The notes under the pieces: generated by a model
The model's input: the letters and a program-made list of their open reading frames with translations, nothing else
Databases searched by the model: none
Told to the model about the DNA's origin: nothing
Shown: in pieces, positions 44,171 through 53,559 of the stretch
How positions within the stretch are numbered: position 1 is the stretch's first letter
Layout: each line of letters starts with the position of its first letter
Assembly: GCF_000418325.1 (NCBI RefSeq)
Contig: NC_021658.1
Coordinates: 13,434,501-13,498,500, forward strand
Source: Sorangium cellulosum So0157-2
GTDB lineage: Bacteria > Myxococcota_A > Polyangia > Polyangiales > Polyangiaceae
Length of the DNA stretch: 64,000 nt
Direction of reading: 5' to 3'
Made by a program: the position numbers and the translations under genes

Positions 44171-44334
44171 ACATGAACACTTCGTCCCGAGGGGGTGCGC
44201 TCTGGGCACGACCCTCGCGATCCGCCATCATCTCGCGCAGCAGCTTCGAGACCTCGGCCCCGCGATCGAACGAGCACCCAGCCAGCAGCGAGCTGGGTTG
44301 AGCGCCGGACGGCCACAGCAGTGCACGTTCTGCC

Positions 44335-45576
44335 TCACACTCCCTCCAGGAGCCCCTCCACCACCGCCTCCGGCACCCACTTGCTCCACCCCACCGCGAC
44401 GACATCATCCCCCAGCCGCACCGCCCCCGCCACATCCGCCGACGTCACGAGGATCGCCTTCGGCCACCCCCGCAGATGCCGAGTGTACTCCCATCGATAC
44501 ACGATGGCCTCGTGAAAGCCCTGGAGGATGTACCTCGAGTCCTCGGTCAGCTTGATCTCGATGACCGCGGCCCGCCGCTGTCCACCTTTCTCGACCACCA
44601 CGGTGATATCGGGCCGCAGGCGTCCGGCATGCCCGCCCATGTAGTGCTTTGCCCCCGTATCACGCGGGCCTGGGTCGAGGTGACATTGATTGTAGTAGAC
44701 CTGCACGCGCGCGCCGTCGCCGCGCTCAAACGACGCCACTTCGTCGCGCTTCGCGTGAACGAGGGACCGGTGGAACTCGAAGCGCTCACCCTTCGCCCCC
44801 TGCGCCACCTCCAGCTTGTTCCAGAGCGCCTGCAGGAGCCGGATCACCACCGCAACCTCGAAGCGTGTGTGCTGCTCGATGGGCGTCAGCGCGCCCTCGG
44901 CGAGCATGGCGGCGACAGCGTTCGCGTCGGTCGCGTCGAGGCCCTGACGCAGCGCCTTGTGCCACGCGAGCGCCGCGCCATAGCCGCGGTGCACCGCTCC
45001 CTGCGCGCTGAGCTCGTGGTGCGGCGCGATGGGCTCCGGGGGCACCTCACGCAGCGCGGTCGTCATCAAAACCCGCCTCAGCTCGCCCTCGGCCCCCTGT
45101 GCGTCGGCGCCCCATCCGTGCTGCGCGAGCACCTCCGCCTTGCGCAGGTCGATCAGGAGCCGGAGCAACCGCTCGGCCACCGCGCGCACGAGGATGTTCT
45201 CCGGCAGGGCGAAGCTCGGATCCCGTGCCTGCGTCACGTAATGCGAGCGATCTCCGCTGGCCTGCCGATAAGAAGTCCGCCGGACGTCGAGCCGGCCACG
45301 AAAACCGCCTCGCCAGTCACGCGCCGTGACGTCGGTCCGGGAAGGCAGGTTCCGGGCGAGGTCGGGCAAGAGCTGCATGGCGAAGGTGCGCAGCTCGGCG
45401 ATCCGCGGCGCCAGCGTGCTCGCCGCGCGGAGCAAGGCGAGCTCATGGCTCCGCCCCGTGATCCGCGAGAGGAACCGCGCCGCCTCTTCGACCGTGATGG
45501 CCTCGAGCCGCGAGCTCGGCAAGAGGTAGCCCGGGAAATGGGCGCGGACGAACGTTTCCCAGGATCCATTGCTCAT
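44335..45576 (-). CDS. mcrC: McrC-like nuclease subunit
   Basis: The 413-residue protein follows an McrB ATPase with a 4-bp overlap. Residues about 315-345 hold LRPDITVVVE, then AAVIEIKLTEDS, a PD-(D/E)XK nuclease core (D...ExK), as in McrC/LlaJI-type subunits. The N-terminal two thirds are helical and probably contact the ATPase ring. Classical McrC is about 350 residues, so this is a longer, diverged relative. McrBC complexes cut DNA with modified cytosine or specific sites after GTP- or ATP-driven translocation. It looks intact. Confidence 0.78.
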   Translation of the reverse strand: MSNGSWETFVRAHFPGYLLPSSRLEAITVEEAARFLSRITGRSHELALLRAASTLAPRIAELRTFAMQLLPDLARNLPSRTDVTARDWRGGFRGRLDVRRTSYRQASGDRSHYVTQARDPSFALPENILVRAVAERLLRLLIDLRKAEVLAQHGWGADAQGAEGELRRVLMTTALREVPPEPIAPHHELSAQGAVHRGYGAALAWHKALRQGLDATDANAVAAMLAEGALTPIEQHTRFEVAVVIRLLQALWNKLEVAQGAKGERFEFHRSLVHAKRDEVASFERGDGARVQVYYNQCHLDPGPRDTGAKHYMGGHAGRLRPDITVVVEKGGQRRAAVIEIKLTEDSRYILQGFHEAIVYRWEYTRHLRGWPKAILVTSADVAGAVRLGDDVVAVGWSKWVPEAVVEGLLEGV

Positions 45577-48056
45577 GCGTCGCCGAAAGTCTGATGTGGG
45601 AAGAGCTCCTCATAGCGACGCCGCAGCCGGGCCACCGCCTCCGACGACGTCCAGCCGGTGAGGCTCGAAAGAAGGACCCTGAGCACCTTCGCCGCCGGCT
45701 CCTGCGGCAAACCCTCGAGCTGCGGCAAGAGATACATGGCCATGGCCTCGGCGAGCCCATCTCCCGAGGCCTGGCGGCGCCGCATGTAGTGCACCATGTC
45801 GAGCGCCACGGCGGGGCCGATCGCGCGGTGGGCGAGCAGGCCCGATGCGCTGAACAGCCGCGTCAGCTGCCCGATGGCGCCATCGGGCAGCGGCGGCGCG
45901 ACGCCCTCGCGGCGCGCGTGCGCCTCGAGCAGGCGCGCATAGGTCGCCTCGTCGGGGGCATCGACGTGGATCATCGCGAAGCGCCGCTGCACCGCGTACG
46001 ACAGGCGGAAGAGCGAGGTCTTGTCCCAGGTGTTCATGGTGGCGATCACTCGGAACGTCGGCGACACGCGGTAGGTATGGGACTCGTTTGGACCGATCGA
46101 TATGGTCCTGCCGTCCTCGCGAAGGAGGGCGGTGTCGATGGGGTGCCCCGACAGGACCGTCATCAGCTCGCCGAACGCGCGGTCGACGTCGGCCCGGTTC
46201 AGCTCGTCGATCACGAGCCACTGATACCGCTCGACGGCGCGGAGGAATACCCCGGGACGGAAGGCCAATGTGTTGTTCTGCTGCAGCGCATAGCCGCCGA
46301 TCGTGTCGAACGTGGTCCAGTCGGCCGACGCCGTGGCCACGAAGGCGCCCGTGCAATAGCCGTCGCTCGCGGCGGCTTTGGCGAGCGCCTGGGCGAGCTG
46401 GGTCTTGCCCGTGCCGGGTGGGCCGACGAAGAGCAGGTGCTTGCCGGCCGAGAGGGCGGCGCAGGCCTGGGCGAGCAGGCCGGCCGGAAGCTCGAGCTCG
46501 GAGACGAAGGGGCGCGCGAGCTCGGCCGTCAGGTCGAGGGTTTCATCGAACCAGGCCGAGGGCGCCGTGCTTGCATGCGGCTCGGGCGGGGTGGGCGTGG
46601 TCGTCCCTGGCGTGGTCACCAGGTCTTCGTCCACGTCGCCTCCGGTCACGACGCTGTCGCCGAGGATGCTGCGATCGGCGAGCAGCTCGTCCAGCCGACT
46701 CCGGATGCGGGCTTCCTCTGCCGCGTGATCGGCGAGGAGCTGGCGGCCGAGATCCGTCAGCGCGTCGCCGTCCCCCTGACGCTCCGTGGCCGCGAGCGAC
46801 AGGAGCCAGTTCCGGCGGAAGGATACCTGGTTGCTCGTTCTCCAGGCCTTGGCCAGGAGCGCCGTCAAGAGGTTCCTCGCGCTGGTCGTGTCCATCCGGC
46901 CCAGGGCCTTCGCGATGACCAGCACCTCCAGGAATCCGGTGTACGTGGCGTGAAGACGCTCGAAGAGCGCACGTGGCTGTGGGTTCTCCAGATACGACTC
47001 CCCTTCGGGCGTGAGCTCGAGGCGGTCCTCGGAGAGTTTTACGAGGCCGAGGTGGAGGAGCAGATTGGTGTAGCCTTGCCGCGCCGTCTCGCCTGTGACT
47101 TCGTACCGATCGTGCAGCAGCGCGAAGAAATCCGCCTCAGGCAGCCGGCGGTCGCGCAGCTCCGAGAGGAGCGTGTCGAGCGTCTGCTTGTAGTGTCGAA
47201 CCCCTCCCGGCATCGACCAGACTCCGTCGCGCCGGGCGTCGTCGGAGGGCCTGAGGGCGGGCTCGACCACCTCCGGGACGGCCGTGGCTGCGGCGGGCCC
47301 GCCCTGGCGCTCGCCGTTCGTGGCGGTAAGCGCGGCCAGGTCGAACAGGGGTTTGCCTTCGATGCCTTCCTCGCCGTCGCGAAGGAAGAAGGGCAGCTTG
47401 AGCAGGGCGAGGTGCGCGAGGCGTCGAAAGCCCTCCTCGGGCGAGGGGAGGACCTCGCCGTCAGGCAAGCGGATGGAGAAGGCTTCCATGTTCCAGGGCG
47501 ATGCGAGGGGCAATCCGGCGCGCTCGACAGCGAGTTTCAAAGGCATGCTCCTCTGGCGGAACTTCTCCTCGTGGTCCTCGTCCTTTCGGCGCCACGCCGA
47601 GAACAAGGCCGGAACTGGCACGACCTCGCCATTCAGCCGATCGCGCAGCCGGAGCGCCACCGTGGTCCACAGGATCTCGCGGCTCGTCGACACGACGTTG
47701 ATCTTGATGCCCACGAGGTGCCGGTAAGCGCCTTTCGTCTGCCACCAGGCCACGCTGAAGAGCAGCTCGGTGCTGCCGCCAGGCCAGGTGCACCGCAGGC
47801 GCACAGCGCGTGGCAAGGGCCCGTCCGCGGACTGGTCGAGCCCCTCCAGCCCTCGCGCCGGCCACGGCGCAGAGGGGAGGCGCTCGACCTCAACGTGAAC
47901 GGGCGCCCCCTCGACGGTGAGATCCATCGGTGCTGCGGCGTCGAGGAGCGACCGCAACGCGCGCAGGGCGATGCGGTTCGCGTCGGGGCGATCGGTGGTC
48001 GCCTCGGCCGGCGCGGGCGTCGTCTCGGAGGTTATCCAGGGCGCTGCGGAGCTCAT
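45573..48056 (-). CDS. mcrB: McrB-like AAA+ NTPase, 827 aa
   Basis: The C-terminal AAA+ domain shows Walker A LFVGPPGTGKTQLAQALA (about residue 541), Walker B WLVIDELNRADVDRAFGEL and the family signature VIATMNTWDKTSLFRLSYAV with QRRFAMI. This is the McrB/MoxR-like clade. The NKxD GTP-binding pattern of classical McrB is replaced by MNTWD, which is usual in related families. The 530 residues before it are the specificity part. They include a winged-helix-like segment (about 330-400) and may recognise modified DNA. Fused N-termini like this vary widely and define target range. The stop overlaps the mcrC start (ATGA). Confidence 0.85.
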   Translation of the reverse strand: MSSAAPWITSETTPAPAEATTDRPDANRIALRALRSLLDAAAPMDLTVEGAPVHVEVERLPSAPWPARGLEGLDQSADGPLPRAVRLRCTWPGGSTELLFSVAWWQTKGAYRHLVGIKINVVSTSREILWTTVALRLRDRLNGEVVPVPALFSAWRRKDEDHEEKFRQRSMPLKLAVERAGLPLASPWNMEAFSIRLPDGEVLPSPEEGFRRLAHLALLKLPFFLRDGEEGIEGKPLFDLAALTATNGERQGGPAAATAVPEVVEPALRPSDDARRDGVWSMPGGVRHYKQTLDTLLSELRDRRLPEADFFALLHDRYEVTGETARQGYTNLLLHLGLVKLSEDRLELTPEGESYLENPQPRALFERLHATYTGFLEVLVIAKALGRMDTTSARNLLTALLAKAWRTSNQVSFRRNWLLSLAATERQGDGDALTDLGRQLLADHAAEEARIRSRLDELLADRSILGDSVVTGGDVDEDLVTTPGTTTPTPPEPHASTAPSAWFDETLDLTAELARPFVSELELPAGLLAQACAALSAGKHLLFVGPPGTGKTQLAQALAKAAASDGYCTGAFVATASADWTTFDTIGGYALQQNNTLAFRPGVFLRAVERYQWLVIDELNRADVDRAFGELMTVLSGHPIDTALLREDGRTISIGPNESHTYRVSPTFRVIATMNTWDKTSLFRLSYAVQRRFAMIHVDAPDEATYARLLEAHARREGVAPPLPDGAIGQLTRLFSASGLLAHRAIGPAVALDMVHYMRRRQASGDGLAEAMAMYLLPQLEGLPQEPAAKVLRVLLSSLTGWTSSEAVARLRRRYEELFPHQTFGDA

Positions 48057-48121
48057 CGCTCGATTTCTCCTGACCGGACAAGGTGCACGCGGGAGTCGGC
48101 GCTTGTCGAGAGCGGGGGCAC

Positions 48122-48135
48122 GATGGACGAAGCTA
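48122..48135 (-). promoter_or_regulatory. 14-bp motif upstream of mcrB
   Basis: TAGCTTCGTCCATC (minus strand) lies about 66 bases before the mcrB start and is identical to 44157-44170. Seventeen bases upstream of TAGCTT there is CTGACA, a fair -35 box, so the motif may cover the -10 region or an operator next to it. A shared regulator for mcrBC and its decayed neighbour is inferred. Confidence 0.4.
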
Positions 48136-48347
48136 CACAGGTCCAGGGTTGCTGTCAGCGCCGTCGCGAAGCCGAGACGTGCAGGCGGCCGGCGAGCTGC
48201 TGCACCGTCGGAGCCGAGGAGCCGCCTTGAAGCGCTTGGTAATGAAGCAGGTGGTGCACGGGAAACTCAAGCGGGCGTACGCAGCGGGGCTGGGATCACC
48301 AACCCAAGGCCACCTCGCGCCCGCTCCGGCGTACCATCCGCCTGCCG

Positions 48348-49139
48348 GTGACCTCCCCCTTCCTCGAGACCCCCGAGTCCGCCTGGGTGGCGAGCAATGC
48401 GCTCGCGTTCGCGCTGCGCGACCGCTTCCCGGTCAGCCCCGGCCACACGCTCGTCGTCCCGCGCCGCCTCGTCCCGACCTGGTTCGACGCCACCGCCGAC
48501 GAGCGCGCCGCGATCTTCGAGCTGGTCGACACGGTCAAGCGACTCCTCGACGCCGAGCTCCACCCGGACGGCTACAACGTCGGGATCAACGCCGGCGAGG
48601 CCGCAGGCCAGACCGTGATGCACCTGCACGTCCACGTGATCCCGCGCTTCCGCGGCGACGTGGACGACCCGCGCGGCGGCGTGCGCCACGTCATCCCGGG
48701 GCGCGGGAACTACCTCGCCGGCAGACCCCCGCCGCTCGCGACCGGCGGCGCCGAGGACCCCTTCTTGCGCCACCTCGCGCCGGTCTTCGCGCGCGCGACC
48801 GACGTGGCCATCCTCTCGGCCTTCGTCCAGGAGAGCGGCCTCGACGTCCTGGAGAGCCACGTGTTCGCGGCCCTCGCGCGCGGCGCGCGCGTCCGGCTCG
48901 TCACCGGCGACTACCTCCACATCACCCAGGCCACGGCGCTCGCCGAGCTGCTCGGCTGGGCCGGCGGCGACGCCGCGCTGGCGGGGGCTGGAGGCGCCCG
49001 GGGCGCTGGTCGCGCCCGATCGCGTTCGCTCGCCGCTGCCGGCCCAGGAGCGCCGCCCCGGGGAGACGGCGTTCGTGCTCGTGCGGCCGCCCGGCGAGCC
49101 CACCTGGCGAACCCTGGGCGTGGCCCGTTACCTCGATAA
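48348..49139 (+). pseudogene. HIT-PLD N-terminus of a helicase-type defence protein, truncated
   Basis: From GTG 48348 the sequence is a HIT-type nucleotide-hydrolase domain (FPVSPGHTLVVPRR; HLHVHVIPRFRGD with the H-x-H-x-H triad). A PLD-like opening follows (DPFLRHLAPVF, then VAILSAFVQESGLDVLESHV, then VTGDYLHITQ). In full-length relatives this is followed by the HKD motif and a DEAD-type helicase with a C-terminal domain. Here it loses its frame near 48985 and becomes Arg/Ala-rich. A second protein-like segment in another frame (about 48995-49340: FVLVRPPGEPTWRTLGVARY and onward) follows at once and may be a C-terminal piece of this or another gene. The helicase core is missing. Confidence 0.6.
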
Positions 49140-49339
49140 GGAGGGGCTCTGGGCCTGTCCCGGGATCGACCATGCCGCCTACCACGCCCTGGGCTCAGGC
49201 CGCGGGGCGTCCAGGTCGCTCCCGGCGGGGAGGCGTGAGCGCGCGCGGGCGCTCGTGGAGGAGCTGCTCCGGCGCCCCGCCGCGGGCGCCTTCGCCGCGG
49301 GCGCCTTCGTGGAGCGAGATGGCCTGCGCGCCGGCGGCA

Positions 49340-50008
49340 GCCGTGAATGCCAATCGCCAGACTCATGGGGCCACAGTCGCGTGTTAACGTTCACCCGCCT
49401 GGGTCCCCCTCCTCGCGAGGATCATCGCGGAGGTGGCGAGGCGGGTCCAGGACCGGCAGCCGCCGCAGCCGTCGGCGCAGTGGACGCAGCTGACGGCCAA
49501 CCGCGGCCGTATGGAGACATGGCTCCGTATGGCCCCTCAGGTCGTGCAGCGCGTTATCCGCGGCCGTGCAACGCGTCGTCCACGATCGTGCGACGCGTCG
49601 TCCACGAACGAATCGAAGCCCGGCAGTGGACAGTCGCTGCTCTGACCGCATGCCCAGCTGCGCGGGTAGATCGCAGGATGTCTCGGAGAGCAGCCGTCCG
49701 TGCTGGCGAGCGGACGGGGCGAGGCATCCTAAACCCCGATTCTACCTTGTGATCGTGGTGGAGCGCCGAACGCCTCGTGCACGTCTCCGCCTCGCTCGGC
49801 GAAGGCACGGCCCTCCGATCGAAACGGGCAGCAGCTAGAGCGAAGCGGCGTCTGCGCGACCTTCGTATGCCAGCGCTTCACTATCCCGCCTCCAAAGGAA
49901 AACGCTCGGCGAGACGCCGGTGATCTCGTCACCGGAGAGCTTCGGGCTCATCCACGCCTTCTGATCCGCTCCGGTGATCACTTCGGCGCGACAGGGGAAT
50001 ATTGGGCT
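49340..50008. other. intergenic stretch before the DUF1592-type gene
   Basis: No credible gene is present in about 670 bases. Three 22-bp repeats (49543, 49565, 49587), listed separately, lie in the middle. The segment from about 49840 to 50008 probably contains the promoter of the DUF1592-type gene. Confidence 0.4.
49543..49608. repeat. three 22-bp tandem repeats
   Basis: CGTGC(A/G)(A/G)CGCGTCGTCCACG-type units begin at 49543, 49565 and 49587, exactly 22 bp apart. The first is diverged. They sit in non-coding DNA. Confidence 0.7.
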
Positions 50009-51718
50009 ATGCGAACGTTGCGTCAACTATCGTACATCGGTACGACAATTTTTTTGACCTCAACAGCCTTCCTCGCTTCCTGCACAGGGAACATTGCGGA
50101 TAATGGTGGCGACGACGACAACTCCACCGGCGGCAGCGGTTCGACCGGCACCGGGGGCGGCATCGACAATGGGCCCCCGGATGTCTGCATCCCCGGCCTC
50201 CCGGCGACGAGCCAGCTCCCCCGCCTGCTGAACCGGCAGTACGACAACACGGTGCGGGACCTCCTCGGCGTCACCCGCGTGGGCGCCGAGGGGAAGCGGC
50301 CGTCCGAGCTGCTCGTCGGCGACTTCGACGGCGCGATGACCCCTGACGCGTGGCGCATCTATCAGGATGTCGCCGCGGCGATCGCCAAAGACGTGATGGC
50401 TGGGCCGAACAAGTCCAAGTTCATCAGCTGCGATCCTGCGGCGAGCGGTTGCTTGACGCAGACCATCCAGACCTTCGGCCGCAAGGCGTTCCGTCGCCCG
50501 CTGACCGCCGAGGAGGTGGCGCGGTTCGAGAAGCTGGGCCAGACGACGCCGCCGGGAACGCCCGACGAGGTCGCCGAGACGACGTTGTTCGCCTTCCTCG
50601 TGTCGCCCTCGTTCCTCATGCTCCCCGAGCTGACGACCACTCCGGCTTCGTCGGGCGAGGGCATCCAGCTCTCCAGCTACGAAGTGGCGACGAGGCTCTC
50701 GTACTTGCTCTGGGGCTCCGCTCCGGATGACGCGCTGAACGCGGCGGCCGACAACGACGAGCTCAAGACCAAAGAGCAGATCCTGGCCCAGGCGCAGCGA
50801 ATGATCGCCGTGCGCGAGAAGACCGGGCCGCTCGTGTCGGCGTTCCACCGGAACTGGGCGCAGATGGACAACGATCTCGCCCACTGGTGGAAGGGGGATC
50901 ACGACACCGAGACGTACCCGCTGTACGATCCAGCCGCCAAGCCCAGCTGGGAGGCCGAGCTCGACGCCTTCTTCGAAGAGGTGGCGTTCTCGGGCGGCTC
51001 GTTCAAGGACGTCCTCCTCAGCAATGTCGCGTTCGTCAACAAAGACAACGCGGAGATCTACGGGCTCGATCCGGCGATGTACGGCACCGAGCTGACCAAG
51101 GTGGAGCTGGACGCCAACGAGCGGCCGGGCTTCCTGACCCGCGTCGGGTTCTTGAGCTCCTACTCGAGCTACGACTCCACGAGCCCGATCCTGCGAGGCG
51201 CGTTCATCGCGACGTACCTGCTCGGCGTCAACCCGGGTCCGCCCCTCCCCGGCGCCACCATGCTGACCGTCGACGGCCAGTTCGACACGCAACGCGCGTA
51301 CGTCGAGGCTCTGACGAAGCCCGAGAGCTGCAAGGGCTGCCACGCGGTCGTCAACCCGCCGGGCTTCGTGATGGAGGGCTTCGACGGCATCGGGAAGATG
51401 CAGACGATGGATCCTCGCGGCGGTGTGATCGACGCGAGCGTGACGACGAACACCATCGACTTCGGGGACGGCAACGTGAAGGAGATCACGTCTCCGTTCG
51501 AGCTCATGCAGGAGATCGCTCAGATTCAGAAGGCCAAGCAGCTTTACGCCCAGGCGTGGGTCTCCTATGCCTTCGGGCGGCTCCCGAACGGGAAGGACAA
51601 GTGCGTCGTCGATAATCTCGAGACCAAGTTGTCTGAGAGCGGATACAGCGTCCTCGATCTGATGGCCGATCTCACTCAAGCGGATTCGTTCCGCGTGCGA
51701 ATCCGTGAAACGCAGTGA
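50009..51718 (+). CDS. DUF1592/DUF1588/DUF1585-type secreted protein
   Basis: The protein has a lipoprotein signal peptide (LTSTAFLASC lipobox at about residue 25) and an acidic, Gly/Ser-rich linker. The domain series follows: LPRLLNRQYDNTVRDLLGV opening (DUF1587-like), FGRKAFRRPLTAEEVARF (DUF1595), the DUF1592 centre, RVGFLSSYSS (DUF1588) and CKGCHAVVNPPGFVMEGFD (DUF1585, with a haem-like CxxCH). Such proteins are common in myxobacteria and planctomycetes and are usually followed by a DUF1552 protein, as here. Their biochemical role is not established; a redox or polysaccharide-related surface function is often proposed. Confidence 0.9.
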   Translation: MRTLRQLSYIGTTIFLTSTAFLASCTGNIADNGGDDDNSTGGSGSTGTGGGIDNGPPDVCIPGLPATSQLPRLLNRQYDNTVRDLLGVTRVGAEGKRPSELLVGDFDGAMTPDAWRIYQDVAAAIAKDVMAGPNKSKFISCDPAASGCLTQTIQTFGRKAFRRPLTAEEVARFEKLGQTTPPGTPDEVAETTLFAFLVSPSFLMLPELTTTPASSGEGIQLSSYEVATRLSYLLWGSAPDDALNAAADNDELKTKEQILAQAQRMIAVREKTGPLVSAFHRNWAQMDNDLAHWWKGDHDTETYPLYDPAAKPSWEAELDAFFEEVAFSGGSFKDVLLSNVAFVNKDNAEIYGLDPAMYGTELTKVELDANERPGFLTRVGFLSSYSSYDSTSPILRGAFIATYLLGVNPGPPLPGATMLTVDGQFDTQRAYVEALTKPESCKGCHAVVNPPGFVMEGFDGIGKMQTMDPRGGVIDASVTTNTIDFGDGNVKEITSPFELMQEIAQIQKAKQLYAQAWVSYAFGRLPNGKDKCVVDNLETKLSESGYSVLDLMADLTQADSFRVRIRETQ

Positions 51719-51737
51719 AAGCTGAGGAATGTTGACC

Positions 51738-53363
51738 ATGAGCACGAAACTGAACCGCAGAATCTTCCTCCGTGGCATGGGCGGAGCAGCCTTGGCTGCG
51801 CCCTTCCTCAGCTCTGTGTGGGAACGCACCGCGAGGGGCGACACCCCTGCGCCCGGGAAGGCGCTCATCGTGATGTTCACGCACTACGGGGTCATCACGA
51901 ACAAGTGGTTCCCCACGAAGACGGAGGGCGAGCTCACGGCTGCCGACCTCGAGCCGACGAGCCTCGCGGCCCTCGCTCCCTACGCGAAGAAGCTCCTCAT
52001 GCCGCGCGGCATCCGCTCGATGAACGAGTGGACCGCCAACATGACGCGTGGACAGGGGAACGACTCCCACACGCAGATCGTGGGGTCGTTCTTCACCTGC
52101 CAGCCGGTCACGCCTAACAGCAACGACCCGTTCAGCTTCAACCAGGCGACGAAGTTCAACGCGAAGGCCGTCGGTCCTTCGCTGGATCACGTCATCGCCC
52201 AGCAGCTCAGCCCGCAAGGCACGCCGTTGCTCTTGAACACGGCCGGTCAGAATGACGGCGCTCAGTCGGCGATCTCCTACAAGTCGTCCGAGACCCTGTT
52301 CAGCGGCCTCAACGCGTCGCAGGCCTTCAGCAGCCTCACGGGCCTCTTCCAGTCGGGGGAGCCGATGTCTCCGGACAGCTACGCGGCGATCCGCGGCAAG
52401 AGCGTCCTCGACCTCGTGAGGGACGATCTGCAGACGCTCGAGCGGTTCGACATGAGCAGCGCCGACAAGCAGAAGCTCGCGGCCTGGAAGGAGCTGGTCA
52501 ACTCGACAGGAAACGTGATGGTCTCCGCGCAGTGCAACGCGGAGCTCGGCGAGATGCTCGGCGCTACGTCGGCGAACGCCTCCAAGGCGGCGTCGGGCGG
52601 CTTCGGCACCGACGTCCTCACGACCAAGGTCGCCGGCGATCTGGACGGCGCGGACATCTATTCGGCCATCGCGGCGCTCGCGGCCGCCTGCAACGCCAAC
52701 CCCGTAATTTTCATGAAGTATCCGGGAAATTACAATTTCAAGGGGCTCGGCATCACCATGGAGTCGCACTCCCTCTCGCACCGCCTCGACAACGCGGGCA
52801 TGTCAGGCAGCTGCCTGCCCAACGCGATCGAGATGCTCCTGAAGGTCGACGCCTACTACGCGCAGAAGTTCGCGAACCTCGTCAAGATGCTCGACAGCAT
52901 CCCCTCGGGGAGCGGGACGGTCCTCGACAGCGTCGCCGCCATCTGGTTCAACGAGATGTCGGACGGCAACGCGCACAACCTCAACAACGCTCCGATCATC
53001 CAAGCTGGCAGCGCCGGCGGTTACTTCAAGACCGGTCAGATCATCAACGTCGACCCCGCGTCGACCCCGACGGCCGGCAACAGCATGTCGCAGTGCGCCA
53101 ATGGCACCGGCCAGGTCAACGGCGTCAATCAAGGCACCGGGACCGATCCGAAGATCGCTAACGCGCCGATCAACAAGTACTTCTGCAACATCATGAACGC
53201 CCTGGGCGTGAAGGCGGGGGCGGACGGCTTCCCTGCGAAGGGCGGCTCCGCGGAGGTGACCCACTTCGGCTATTCCGACAAGACGGAAGAGTTCATCGGC
53301 GGCAAGGGCGCGCGCGACGCCTCGATCCACAATCCGGGCGGGTTCACAGAGCTCAAGGCCTGA
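51738..53363 (+). CDS. DUF1552-domain secreted protein
   Basis: The N-terminus has a Tat-type signal (LNRRIFLRGMGGAALAAPFL), so it is exported folded. The body has the DUF1552 features FTHYGVITNKWFP, NDSHTQIVGSFFT, PSLDHVIAQQLSPQGTPLLL and VAAIWFNEMSDGNAHN. I use ATG 51738 (MSTKLNRRIF); ATG 51729 is nine bases earlier. The gene lies 19 bases after the DUF1592 gene and forms the usual pair with it. The exact function of the family is unknown. Confidence 0.9.
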   Translation: MSTKLNRRIFLRGMGGAALAAPFLSSVWERTARGDTPAPGKALIVMFTHYGVITNKWFPTKTEGELTAADLEPTSLAALAPYAKKLLMPRGIRSMNEWTANMTRGQGNDSHTQIVGSFFTCQPVTPNSNDPFSFNQATKFNAKAVGPSLDHVIAQQLSPQGTPLLLNTAGQNDGAQSAISYKSSETLFSGLNASQAFSSLTGLFQSGEPMSPDSYAAIRGKSVLDLVRDDLQTLERFDMSSADKQKLAAWKELVNSTGNVMVSAQCNAELGEMLGATSANASKAASGGFGTDVLTTKVAGDLDGADIYSAIAALAAACNANPVIFMKYPGNYNFKGLGITMESHSLSHRLDNAGMSGSCLPNAIEMLLKVDAYYAQKFANLVKMLDSIPSGSGTVLDSVAAIWFNEMSDGNAHNLNNAPIIQAGSAGGYFKTGQIINVDPASTPTAGNSMSQCANGTGQVNGVNQGTGTDPKIANAPINKYFCNIMNALGVKAGADGFPAKGGSAEVTHFGYSDKTEEFIGGKGARDASIHNPGGFTELKA

Positions 53364-53406
53364 GCGCCCTCGGGGCGACGCCCTGAACACCCGGACGAGC
53401 TCGAGT

Positions 53407-53445
53407 GCAAAGACCTCTTCTTACCGAAGAGGTCTTTGCGTTTGT
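53407..53445 (+). terminator. Rho-independent terminator
   Basis: A perfect 14-bp stem (GCAAAGACCTCTTC at 53407-53420 and GAAGAGGTCTTTGC at 53426-53439) with a 5-base loop, followed by GTTTG, lies 43 bases after the DUF1552 stop. The T-run is short, but the stem is very strong and is low in GC for this genome. Confidence 0.85.
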
Positions 53446-53559
53446 GCGTCGCCGGTCGCCGCGGGCGCGGCGAGAATGCCGCTCTTCATGATGTCCCTCA
53501 CTTCGCGGCCCCGCGCTGGACGACGATGGCGGACGGCGATAGGCTGAGGAGCCCTTCTC

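Noticed and set aside
45594..48230. Very long rightward frame opposite mcrB
   Set aside because: It is the antisense of a clear AAA+ gene, is Arg/Gly/Leu-rich and has no domains; high GC makes such shadows common.
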